From Chryseobacterium potabilaquae (GTDB taxonomy: Bacteria; Bacteroidota; Bacteroidia; Flavobacteriales; Weeksellaceae), in the NCBI RefSeq assembly GCF_902728265.1, contig NZ_CACVBR010000002.1, forward strand, positions 62,001-126,000: a stretch of 64,000 bases of DNA. Reading direction: 5' to 3'. The notes beneath the pieces are model-generated. The model did no database searches and was not told where the DNA came from. It saw nothing but the letters and a program-made list of their open reading frames with translations. The translations under genes and the position numbers were made by a program. Within the stretch, counting starts at the first letter, position 1, and every line of letters begins with the position of its first letter. Positions 8,505 through 16,368 of the stretch are shown here, one piece after another.

Positions 8505-9317
8505 ATGGCTAAATATCAATTACCCCCTTTAAAAGATGAAAGGTTATTCGAGGAACTCACGTGTGATTTATTCAATTTTGTAGAGAATACCTCGTCATAT
8601 GAGAATACAGACTTTCAGACATTTGGTGTGAAAGGACAAAATCAGAAAGGCATTGACGTTTTTTCTACTAAAACCAAAACGGTAATACAGTGCAAGTTGA
8701 AAAGCATTGAAAGAAAAGACGAAACTATCAGGAAAAATCTAATTCAGGACATAAATGCCGATTTAGAAAAAGCGAGGGATTTAGCGATTGATTTCGACAA
8801 ATTTGTTTTTGTTTCTACATTTCGTGACGATGCTCAAATACAGGAATACCTAAATCAAATTAAAAAAGAACAGGAACTACCATTTCATTTATATTATTGG
8901 GGATGGGATACCATAACAAAACATATTGAACAATCAGAGGCTTTATTACATAAGTATTTTCCAAAGTTTGTAAAAAAATCCAAGCCTATAAAACCAAAAA
9001 TTGAATTACCAGACGGAGCGTTAGGCAAAGAGCTTTCCAAGAAGAACTATATTGATTATTTAAAAAAGCGATATGGCGATTGGAAACAAGTTGAATTAAA
9101 CAAAAAAGGGGAAAAATTTAATTGGGCTGCATTCACTATTTCATTGTCTAAAAGATATAAAGCATCAGGGATTAATTATATTGATGTTCGACACTTTGAT
9201 GATTTAGCATCGTATCTAAAAAGCCGAATTGATGGTACAATAATGGGAAAAGTGAACAAGTCTAAAGGAATAAAAAACTATTCTGTGTTTGAAGAGTTCT
9301 CGGAAACTGAAATCTAA
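8505..9317 (+). CDS. PD-(D/E)XK nuclease-like protein with unassigned C-terminal domain
   Basis: The 270-residue product starts on the base after the ATPase stop codon. Residues 12-65 fit a restriction-endonuclease-like core: FEEL (Glu16/17), GVKGQNQKGIDVF with Asp51, and VIQCK with Lys64, spaced as in Mrr-type enzymes. The segment to ~150 completes an alpha/beta fold. Residues 165-270 form a second, basic domain that I do not recognise. Zero spacing suggests it belongs with the ABC-3C-like genes as a second nuclease rather than with the OLD/helicase pair, which starts 40 nt later. No methylase partner is present, so it is not a standard restriction enzyme gene. Confidence 0.6.
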   Translation: MAKYQLPPLKDERLFEELTCDLFNFVENTSSYENTDFQTFGVKGQNQKGIDVFSTKTKTVIQCKLKSIERKDETIRKNLIQDINADLEKARDLAIDFDKFVFVSTFRDDAQIQEYLNQIKKEQELPFHLYYWGWDTITKHIEQSEALLHKYFPKFVKKSKPIKPKIELPDGALGKELSKKNYIDYLKKRYGDWKQVELNKKGEKFNWAAFTISLSKRYKASGINYIDVRHFDDLASYLKSRIDGTIMGKVNKSKGIKNYSVFEEFSETEI

Positions 9318-9357
9318 AAATATTAGTAGATTTCAAACTTAAAAACCTTATCTTCTA

Positions 9358-11499
9358 ATGTATATCTCTAAAGTCAGCCTGGTCAATTATAGGAATTTTG
9401 CAAATGCAAGTTTTCAATTCAACAAAGGAATAAATACCATAATCGGAGAAAACGGTTCTGGAAAAACAAATGTCTTTAGGGCAATAAGGCTGTTATTAGA
9501 AGATGCCTCCTTGCAATATGCTTATAAACTGACGGAAGGAGATTTTAACAGGTCTTTGGATAAGGGAAAATGGAAAGGTCATTGGATTATTATCAGTGTT
9601 GAATTTGATGAGCTTAACGATGAAGAGGCAATACAATCCTTGTTCATTCACGGTGTTGGAGTTGCCGCAGAAGATTATGTGAAAAAAGCTACTTACAACC
9701 TTTTCTTTCGTCCTAAAGCTGACATCAGACAAAAACTTTCCGAATTAGCTGAAGGAGATGCTGTTGGATTACAAACGATACTCAATAGCATCACAATTCA
9801 GGATAATTACGAAACTTTCTTTACTGGAAAAAGCACTGCTGATTTTAATGACCCTAATGTATATAAGGAACTTGTAGGCGATTTTGAAAATGTGGTTTTC
9901 CCATCTACGATTGATGCTTCTAAATTTGGCTCTAAAATTCCGCATCAATTATCTGTTTCCAAAGAAATCTCTTTTACATTCATCCAAGCCTTGAGAGATG
10001 TAGTAAGTGACTTTCATAACAATAGAACTAATCCTTTACTTACTCTATTGAAAAACAAAAGTGGAGAAATCAAAGAGGAAGATTACCAACCTATCAGCGA
10101 TTTGGTTGAGCAATTAAATGAAAGCATTGAAGATTTGCCCGATGTACAAAATATAAGGTCAGATATAAAATCAACCATTCAGGATGCCGTCGGTCTTACC
10201 TATTCTCCATCTTCATTATCCATTAAATCAAGTGTTCCCAATGAAGCCGAAAAATTGTTACAATCATTGAAACTTTTTATCGGAGAACCCGGCGAGGAAT
10301 ATGAGGGCGGTATTCACGAATTAAGTTTGGGAGGTGCTAATCTAATATTTTTAACCCTAAAATTACTTGAGTTTAAGTATAGAAAATCAAAAGATACATT
10401 TGCCAACTTCCTTATTATTGAGGAACCGGAAGCCCATATACATAACCATATTCAAAAGACCTTATTTGACAAATTGGATTATGGAGATACTCAAATTATC
10501 TATTCTACTCATTCTACACAAATTTCCGAAGTAAGTAATGTTGAGAATATAAACATCCTTGCAAAGAAATTAAATTTTGCGGAAGTATATCAACCATCAA
10601 CTGGTTTAACACCTGAAAGCATCAATCAAATACAGCGTTATTTGGATGCTGTAAGAACCAACCTGTTATTTGCAAAAGGAGTAATATTGGTGGAGGGCGA
10701 TGCAGAAGAGATTTTAATCCCTATAATGGTCAAAAAAGTATTTGGTGTAAGTCTTGACGAACTTGGAATTAGCCTCATCAATATACGAAGCACAGGATTT
10801 GAAAATGTAGCCCAGCTCTTCCACGATAACCGGATAAAAAGAAAATGTGCAATTCTAACAGATTTAGATGATGCGATTTGTGATACAACTATCAATGAAG
10901 ATGATAGCGACCGATTAAAAAAATACAAGAGAAAAGTTGAGGCATCTAAACAAAAGGGATTAGAACGTAAAGCCAAATTAGATGTCTTTGAAGCAGGGAA
11001 TGATTGGATAAAGGCATTTTATGCTGACTATACTTTTGAAGTTGATTTTATAACCGAAGGCAACGAGGAGGAAGTAATAGCTATAATTGACCAAGTATAT
11101 ACAGACCAACCAACAAGAGTACAAGCTAAAACTGATATTGAAGATGATGGTGTTGCGGTTTATGGAAAGCGTGTGCTTACAATGGCTAAACAGGAAGGTA
11201 AAGGTTGGTTTGCTATAATGTTAGGCAAGCATATTTCTTTTAAGACGGAAATTCCAAATTACATAGTTGATGCCATTCTTTTCGCCAAAGAAACATACTC
11301 CAACAATATTATTGCCGACATCATTGAATATAGGATGAACAAACATTTTGATGATGACGATGCTTTGGATTTTTCATCTTGTAGGGAGAGCCTAACGAAG
11401 TATAGAGCCGAAGAAGCAACTTTAGATGACCTTGCTTTTGACTTGGACTTGGTAATATCAGATGACCAACTATTAACATTCATAGATAAATTGAAATAG
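9358..11499 (+). CDS. gajA: OLD-family ATP-dependent nuclease, Gabija GajA-like
   Basis: The 713-residue protein combines an ABC-type ATPase with a TOPRIM nuclease. Walker A GENGSGKT is at ~30-37, the signature region ELSLGGA near 322, and Walker B LIIEEPEAH near 351-358. The TOPRIM motifs are LVEGDAEE near 444 and LTDLDDA near 501. It is followed after 3 nt by a UvrD-like helicase gene, the arrangement of class 2 OLD proteins and of the Gabija anti-phage system. It is about 130 residues longer than the founding Bacillus GajA, mostly after the TOPRIM domain. Anti-phage function is inferred from family and context. Confidence 0.85.
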   Translation: MYISKVSLVNYRNFANASFQFNKGINTIIGENGSGKTNVFRAIRLLLEDASLQYAYKLTEGDFNRSLDKGKWKGHWIIISVEFDELNDEEAIQSLFIHGVGVAAEDYVKKATYNLFFRPKADIRQKLSELAEGDAVGLQTILNSITIQDNYETFFTGKSTADFNDPNVYKELVGDFENVVFPSTIDASKFGSKIPHQLSVSKEISFTFIQALRDVVSDFHNNRTNPLLTLLKNKSGEIKEEDYQPISDLVEQLNESIEDLPDVQNIRSDIKSTIQDAVGLTYSPSSLSIKSSVPNEAEKLLQSLKLFIGEPGEEYEGGIHELSLGGANLIFLTLKLLEFKYRKSKDTFANFLIIEEPEAHIHNHIQKTLFDKLDYGDTQIIYSTHSTQISEVSNVENINILAKKLNFAEVYQPSTGLTPESINQIQRYLDAVRTNLLFAKGVILVEGDAEEILIPIMVKKVFGVSLDELGISLINIRSTGFENVAQLFHDNRIKRKCAILTDLDDAICDTTINEDDSDRLKKYKRKVEASKQKGLERKAKLDVFEAGNDWIKAFYADYTFEVDFITEGNEEEVIAIIDQVYTDQPTRVQAKTDIEDDGVAVYGKRVLTMAKQEGKGWFAIMLGKHISFKTEIPNYIVDAILFAKETYSNNIIADIIEYRMNKHFDDDDALDFSSCRESLTKYRAEEATLDDLAFDLDLVISDDQLLTFIDKLK

Positions 11500-11502
11500 G
11501 CT

Positions 11503-13323
11503 ATGTTCATTTGGGAAAAAGGAAGTTTGAATGAGGAGCAAGAAGTTGCAATCTTGGAGAAAGACAGTGTACTCTTGATTGCCTGTCCTGGTAGTGGAAA
11601 AACGAGAACGCTTACATACAAAATCGCTTACGAATTAAGCAGGCTAAATTCCAATAAAGAGTTCGTTATTGCAATTACATACACGAATAACGCTGCTGAT
11701 GAAATTAAAGAACGGGTTGAATTATTGGGGGTTGATACTAGACAATTGTGGATTGGCACTATTCACTCATTCTGTATGGAATGGATATTAAAACCTTACC
11801 ATTTATATTCTGACAGGTTAAAAAAAGGATTTAAAGTTTGTAATTCCTTTGATACCGAAAAGCTCTTAACCGAATTATGTAAAAAATATAGCAATCCAAA
11901 AGTTACTTTTTATGATTTTCAATATTATGCTACCATAAATGGCACATATAAGTTTACATCAAAAAATAGCAATCAGAATAAGCATATCAAAGCTATTCTT
12001 CAAGAGTATTTCGGGATATTAAAAGAAAATAATCAATTGGATTTTGAGCAGATACTTTTTTATGCTTATGAATTATTGAAATCAAAACCAATTATTAGTA
12101 CTATCCTTTGTAAATTGTTTCCGTTTGTTTTGATTGATGAATATCAAGATACTAAAGAGATACAATATCATATAATATCAAAAATATTAAGTGCAAATAA
12201 TGGGTGTTCAAAAACATTAATCGTTGGCGACCCTAACCAATCTATTTATCATTCTTTAGGTGGTTATCCGATGCCAAAGGATGAATTGGAAAAACTTTTA
12301 GGGTTTGACTTGATACAGTTGAGTTTAGATAAAAATTATAGGTCATCTGAAACCATAATAAATTACTTCGATTATTATAAAACATTTGCTACTCCTATTA
12401 TAGCATTCGGAAACGAAAAAGATTATAATAGTTTAATCACATATAATTTATCGGTTTCTTTAGATAATTTGATAGAAGAAATTGCAAAATTGATTTTGTA
12501 TAATGTCCGAGAAGCCGGAATTAGCCCTAACGAAATTTGTATTGCAGCACCTCAATGGGTACAGATTGCAAGTATTACAAGAAAGCTAATGATTAGACTT
12601 CCGGATTTTAGTTTTGATGGACCGGGAATGGCTCCGTTTTCCCGGGATATTGAGAATTTTTGGTTTAAAGTTTCAAGAATAGTTTTGACAGAGCCATCGC
12701 CTTATATGTACGTTCGCCGTTTGCGTTGGGGTAAAGAAGTGTTGAATGAACTTGATGCTGCGGGAGTAGATGTATCAAACTTATCAAATAAAGAATTTTT
12801 GAAAATCTGCAATTCTATTGAAGTAAATGAAAATGATGGTTTAACCTACTTACGCTCTTTCTTTGAACGAATTTGTGAAAGTCTAAGAATACAAATTCAG
12901 AATTTCCCTTTACTTGAAGAACATCACACATCATTTTTTGCAAGCTCTGAAAATAGAATACAACGACTTATTGATGAGGGAAATCCATTTATCGGGGAAA
13001 TTGAGAATTTCAGAAAAGTATTCAGGCAAAGAGATGGAATAACAGTTTCTACTATTCACGGAGTAAAGGGAGAAGAATATGATACAGTAATAGGCTTTGC
13101 TCTCCTTGATGATTATGTCCCGCACTTCAACGATGCGAACGGATATGAAAATTCCAAAAAATTACTTTATGTTTTAGCTTCAAGAGCCAGAAAAAATTTG
13201 CATTTAATTTCTGAAACATCAAGGGGTATAAATTATTATAATCCAGAGGGGAAAAGCCCAACTCCTCATTTGCTCGAATATAATTATGAATATTCGATTG
13301 TTGCACTTGATAATTTCGATTGA
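11503..13323 (+). CDS. gajB: UvrD/Rep-like helicase, Gabija GajB-like
   Basis: This 606-residue SF1 helicase has motif I CPGSGKTRTL near 27-36, Ia TYTNNAADEI, GTIHSFC, motif II VLIDEYQDT near 209, GDPNQSIY, motif IV-like KNYRSSETI, motif V STIHGVKGEEYD near 510, and motif VI YVLASRARKNL. It begins 3 nt after gajA, so the pair is co-translated. In Gabija, GajB partners GajA in nucleic-acid degradation after phage infection. It is about 110 residues longer than Bacillus GajB. Its stop lies 23 nt from the convergent traD stop, marking the end of the cassette. Confidence 0.85.
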   Translation: MFIWEKGSLNEEQEVAILEKDSVLLIACPGSGKTRTLTYKIAYELSRLNSNKEFVIAITYTNNAADEIKERVELLGVDTRQLWIGTIHSFCMEWILKPYHLYSDRLKKGFKVCNSFDTEKLLTELCKKYSNPKVTFYDFQYYATINGTYKFTSKNSNQNKHIKAILQEYFGILKENNQLDFEQILFYAYELLKSKPIISTILCKLFPFVLIDEYQDTKEIQYHIISKILSANNGCSKTLIVGDPNQSIYHSLGGYPMPKDELEKLLGFDLIQLSLDKNYRSSETIINYFDYYKTFATPIIAFGNEKDYNSLITYNLSVSLDNLIEEIAKLILYNVREAGISPNEICIAAPQWVQIASITRKLMIRLPDFSFDGPGMAPFSRDIENFWFKVSRIVLTEPSPYMYVRRLRWGKEVLNELDAAGVDVSNLSNKEFLKICNSIEVNENDGLTYLRSFFERICESLRIQIQNFPLLEEHHTSFFASSENRIQRLIDEGNPFIGEIENFRKVFRQRDGITVSTIHGVKGEEYDTVIGFALLDDYVPHFNDANGYENSKKLLYVLASRARKNLHLISETSRGINYYNPEGKSPTPHLLEYNYEYSIVALDNFD

Positions 13324-13346
13324 ATAAATAACAAAAGGGAGTTTGC

Positions 13347-13982
13347 TCACACAAACTCCCCAATGTCAAAATCACTCAAATCACTTTTCCGCAAAGTGGA
13401 AGAACTGTTCTCCGTTTCAGAAGAGAGTGTACTATCCAAAAGTTCGGCAATTTTTCGGGAAGCACCCTCAACGGAATTTTCCAGCAGGCTGAATAATTCA
13501 GTTCCCTGCAATCTTTGAACTATCGCAACCGCTGTTTCTTTTTGGGATTGTTCCAAATTTTCTTTTTGGAGCAATGCGCCTACGGAGCTTAGTTCGTCAT
13601 AGGTAACCCCTTGGGCAAGACTGTCATCGCCACCGGATATTCCGTACCTGTTCCATTCTTCTTCCTCTTCCTCCAAATCAGGCATATTACTGAAGACTTC
13701 GTCCAGCTCTTCCTGCGGAATTTGAATACCTACGTTTTCATTTTCGTCGTATTCAATGTCTAAATTATCGGGGTTTATCTCTACTTCCTCAATTTGGCGT
13801 TCATTGGCAGCGTTTGGCAGGGAATGGCTTCTTACAGGCTTGGGCTGACCCATAATATCGGGCAGGTTCGGGTTAACCTTTTCCTGTGCTGGCTTTTGCT
13901 CCGTCTTTTTCCTGATAACAATCTTGTCCTGCACAAGCAGGGCAATGACTATGAGCAGGCATATCACAATTACTGTTTCCAT
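13347..13982 (-). CDS. traD: Conjugal transfer protein TraD (CTnDOT type)
   Basis: The 211-residue protein has one N-terminal membrane segment (residues 3-18), then a long, very acidic, probably disordered cytoplasmic region with a run of Glu near 100-110. This is the usual look of the third gene after the ParA-like traA in Bacteroidota ICEs. It starts 3 nt after the traB stop and is the last gene of the traA-B-D operon. Its molecular role is unknown. Some annotations call this position TraC. Confidence 0.7.
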   Translation of the reverse strand: METVIVICLLIVIALLVQDKIVIRKKTEQKPAQEKVNPNLPDIMGQPKPVRSHSLPNAANERQIEEVEINPDNLDIEYDENENVGIQIPQEELDEVFSNMPDLEEEEEEWNRYGISGGDDSLAQGVTYDELSSVGALLQKENLEQSQKETAVAIVQRLQGTELFSLLENSVEGASRKIAELLDSTLSSETENSSSTLRKSDLSDFDIGEFV

Positions 13983-13985
13983 AGC

Positions 13986-14426
13986 TTATAAAATGGGTTT
14001 GTACTTATCATTGAAACTCTTGGTAATTTGCTCGCCAAATTCCTGAAAATGGTAATCCAGCAAATTGTCTAAATAGCCGTATATGGTAATCTTATCTTCG
14101 CCTATAACCTGTACAATGCGTGACATCTTTTCGTGAAAATCCGGTCGGATATAAACCGTTTTCCCGTCACGGGCATTGGTGTCCGGTTTTTTGAAAAAGA
14201 TACTTTCATAATCTGCTTCGTTTGCCCTTTTGGTTCTGCTCTTTTCTTTAACCGCAGGTTTCTCCTGTGCCAGTTCTTTAGGCTTAATCTCTTCCTTTTC
14301 GGATGCTTCGGTCGGCGGTTCCGGTGGAAGCTGTAAGCCCTCTTTTTTTATGCCATCCACCATCAGGTTCATCATCAGTTCCTCGTTAATATCGGGCGTG
14401 GCTTTTTTCTTATTATCTTTCTCCAT
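13986..14426 (-). CDS. traB: TraB, DUF3408 conjugal transfer protein
   Basis: This 146-residue protein has a Pro/Glu/Lys-rich N-terminal half and a compact C-terminal DUF3408 domain. The domain includes TVYIRPDFHEKM and ends in aromatic-rich YGYLDNLLDYHFQEF. DUF3408 resembles ribbon-helix-helix partners of ParA-type ATPases and is normally encoded directly after traA in Bacteroidota conjugative elements, as here (4 nt gap). The C-terminal part may bind DNA or TraA. A ParB-like adaptor role is plausible but inferred. Confidence 0.78.
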   Translation of the reverse strand: MEKDNKKKATPDINEELMMNLMVDGIKKEGLQLPPEPPTEASEKEEIKPKELAQEKPAVKEKSRTKRANEADYESIFFKKPDTNARDGKTVYIRPDFHEKMSRIVQVIGEDKITIYGYLDNLLDYHFQEFGEQITKSFNDKYKPIL

Positions 14427-14430
14427 AGGG

Positions 14431-15198
14431 CTATAATTGAATGATTTTTAAAAATTCGTCTATGAACAGGTCTAACTGACTGGCTTTCATCAAACGTTCA
14501 TCGGGAGGCATTACGGTAGAACGGAAAACGGTTTTGCTGTCCGTTTCGCTTTCTTTGCGAAAACGAGTGCTGTTCTTGATTTGGCTTTGCATCAGGCTTA
14601 ATCCTAATTGCTCAATCAATTGGTTATACACGCCATATAAGGGTGTGCTTTCCCTGCCATCCACCTGGTTCCAAAACAGGTTAATGGTTTCTATGGACGT
14701 TTCTCCTTTTTTCATAATCACATCCTGCAAAAGCTGTGTGAAGATGAGCGTACTTTCCATTACCACACGGTCTGCCGTGATGGGCGTAAAAATGTGGTGC
14801 ATTCCTGCCAATGCTTTCAGAATGCCGGGTGTGTTCACGGTTCCGGGCAGGTCAAAAAATACCACATCAACCGGAACGGAAGAAGTGTTTACAAATTCGT
14901 GAGCAGCCTCCAATACACTATCCGCCTTGTGCTGCATAATCGGATAGGCTTTTTTGTTGATGGTGGTAAATTGTTTGTACGCCAGCTTTTTCAAAGCCTC
15001 ATTTTCCATTACCATTGCCAAATCCCTTGTCTTCATTTTCATAAGGCTGTGCTGCGGGAAATCCGCATCAAATACGGCTACGTTGTAGCCCAACCGATAG
15101 TGCATCGTACTTGCAACAAGCGTTGTAAACGTGCTTTTGCCGACACCGCCTTTTTGAGATGAAAAGGCGATAAATACTGTTTTGTGTTTTGCATTCAT
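14431..15198 (-). CDS. traA: TraA, ParA-family ATPase
   Basis: The 255-residue P-loop ATPase has a deviant Walker A KGGVGKST at about residues 16-23, the switch I DADFPQHS near 43-50, and a Walker B-like VFFDLPG near 114-120. These are hallmarks of ParA/MinD ATPases. It is the first gene of the traA-B-D operon and is preceded by a 730-bp intergenic region with a repeat-rich leader and the ICE motif pair. The role in ICEs is uncertain: positioning of the transfer machinery, or element maintenance. Confidence 0.87.
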   Translation of the reverse strand: MNAKHKTVFIAFSSQKGGVGKSTFTTLVASTMHYRLGYNVAVFDADFPQHSLMKMKTRDLAMVMENEALKKLAYKQFTTINKKAYPIMQHKADSVLEAAHEFVNTSSVPVDVVFFDLPGTVNTPGILKALAGMHHIFTPITADRVVMESTLIFTQLLQDVIMKKGETSIETINLFWNQVDGRESTPLYGVYNQLIEQLGLSLMQSQIKNSTRFRKESETDSKTVFRSTVMPPDERLMKASQLDLFIDEFLKIIQL

Positions 15199-15240
15199 AT
15201 TTCTACTGTTTTTAATTATTTATATATCCATTTACTTATG

Positions 15241-15590
15241 TCCGTATATCCGCAGTTATCTACCTGTGTACTACTGTATATAGGCTTGTCGCTCTGTACA
15301 TACTTTTATAGTTAAGCAGGTAATGATGCACCAAGCTATGTACCTGAATACACGCTTATAGCTGTATGCAGACAAGTATGTTTGTAGCAACAGACTTGTT
15401 TATTTATGTGCCTGAATATGTCCGTACTCAACTGCATAAGCAGGTATCTCAATAGGTACTTTTTCATATCCGTACAGTCATATTTTCCTACATAGCTGAT
15501 TGCGTACTTATGTTGTTACCTGCATAGCTAACTATGCCCTTATATCTGTTTATAGGCACAAAGAAATGTAGATATATAGGTGCTTTTATC
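15241..15590. repeat. Repeat-rich leader or centromere-like region upstream of traA
   Basis: About 350 bp contain many short related words. TACCTG or its complement CAGGTA occurs at 15261, 15317, 15341, 15441 and 15517, with variants at 15408 (GTGCCTG), 15454 (AGGTAC) and 15578 (AGGTGC). TCCGTA occurs at 15241, 15421 and 15469. A palindrome GCATAG-CTAA-CTATGC lies at 15522-15537. In traA orientation the longer word TACCTGCTTA appears twice. If transcription starts near the motif pair at 15596-15628, all of this is 5' leader RNA. It contains a 43-codon ORF (15467 to 15336, minus) that may be chance. The function is unknown. Confidence 0.5.
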
Positions 15591-15595
15591 ATCGT

Positions 15596-15628
15596 GGCAG
15601 TGTTTGGCGTTCAAAGGCACTGTTTGTC
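15596..15628 (-). promoter_or_regulatory. Tandem ICE-wide motif pair in the traA/mobA intergenic region
   Basis: In traA orientation the two copies are GACAAACAGTGCC (15628-15616) and GCCAAACACTGCC (15608-15596), with exactly 20-bp spacing. They lie about 400 nt upstream of traA and about 300 nt upstream of mobA. The same pair geometry occurs at mobC and DUF1896. The sequence is seen directly; promoter function for traA (with a long leader) or for mobA is inferred. Confidence 0.65.
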
Positions 15629-15699
15629 CGGGTGTCGCATTGCAATACTCTCTTAAAGAGTTTTTTACTTTGTAAAATGATTTTTATTAACGGATTTAT

Positions 15700-15928
15700 G
15701 CAAAAGTCTTTAGACAAATCGGAGGGTAACGGGAACGGCATCGAGCCGTTTTTCCCTGTTACATTCAATCCGTCCCGTAGGGCGGATTTTTGTGTTCATC
15801 GGAACACGGCAAGTTGTGTTTTGAGGCACTCGAAACCGAGTTCGTGCCCCAAAACAACTTGCCCTTTGCAGGGGACAGAAAACACCTTCCGAAGTCAGGG
15901 TTTTGTGTGATTTAAAAATGGATTAGTG
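15700..15928. other. oriT: Putative origin of transfer (oriT)
   Basis: The region just upstream of mobA-mobB holds stacked inverted repeats: AACGGC-N5-GCCGTT near 15735-15753, ATCCG(T)CCC/GGGCGGAT near 15769-15787, and a large imperfect hairpin at 15808-15863 whose outer arms are GGCAAGTTGT and ACAACTTGCC and whose inner arms are ACTCG/CGAGT. Relaxase-adjacent inverted repeats of this size are typical oriT features. No cognate nic sequence is recognised. A short hairpin with a T-run at 15647-15666 may separate it from the traA control region. Confidence 0.55.
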
Positions 15929-16366
15929 ATGAACGACAACAGTAACAAAAAACAGAATAAGGGCGGGCGGATCCCAAAAACCGACCCTAGCGTCCACCGC
16001 CACGTTTTCCGTCTTACAGATGAAGAAAACGCCAAACTTTTATCGCTTTTTGAAGCATCGGGAATGCCCAATAAAGCAAAGTTTATCATCTCCCTGCTGT
16101 TCAGTAAGGAAATGAAGTCAGTTAAGATTGACAAAGGAACAGTTGATTTCTATATGCGATTGACTTCGTTTCACAGTCAATTTCGCTCCGTAGGTGTGAA
16201 CTATAATCAGGTTGTGAAGCTACTGTACAAGCATTTTTCCGAGAAAAAAGCCGCTGCATTCCTTTACAAACTGGAAAAACAAACGGCTGAAATGGCGATG
16301 CTCTGCCAAAAAATCATTCAGCTTACTGAAGAATTTGAGGAAAAACATCTGAAAAAACAGCGTTAG
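15929..16366 (+). CDS. mobA: MobA, relaxosome accessory protein
   Basis: I start at ATG 15929 (an in-frame GTG precedes it at 15926), giving 145 residues. A Lys/Arg-rich N-terminus is followed by VHRHVFRLTDEENAKL and a helical segment typical of ribbon-helix-helix relaxosome proteins of the MobC type. The C-terminus is helical and charged. It lies 2 nt upstream of the relaxase gene and directly downstream of the putative oriT, so it most likely binds oriT and helps load the relaxase. Confidence 0.8.
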   Translation: MNDNSNKKQNKGGRIPKTDPSVHRHVFRLTDEENAKLLSLFEASGMPNKAKFIISLLFSKEMKSVKIDKGTVDFYMRLTSFHSQFRSVGVNYNQVVKLLYKHFSEKKAAAFLYKLEKQTAEMAMLCQKIIQLTEEFEEKHLKKQR

Positions 16367-16368
16367 AA

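Noticed and set aside
15336..15467. 43-codon minus-strand ORF as a tra leader peptide
   Set aside because: Unusual codon use and no homologue known to me. It may be a chance frame in a repeat-rich region, so it is mentioned only as a possibility.
15593..15609. The GTGGCAGTGTTTGGC form of the repeat resembles a sigma54 promoter (GG...GC)
   Set aside because: The GG-to-GC spacing is 9 bp instead of 10, and in that reading the promoters would point away from every associated gene. The tandem 20-bp geometry fits an operator better.
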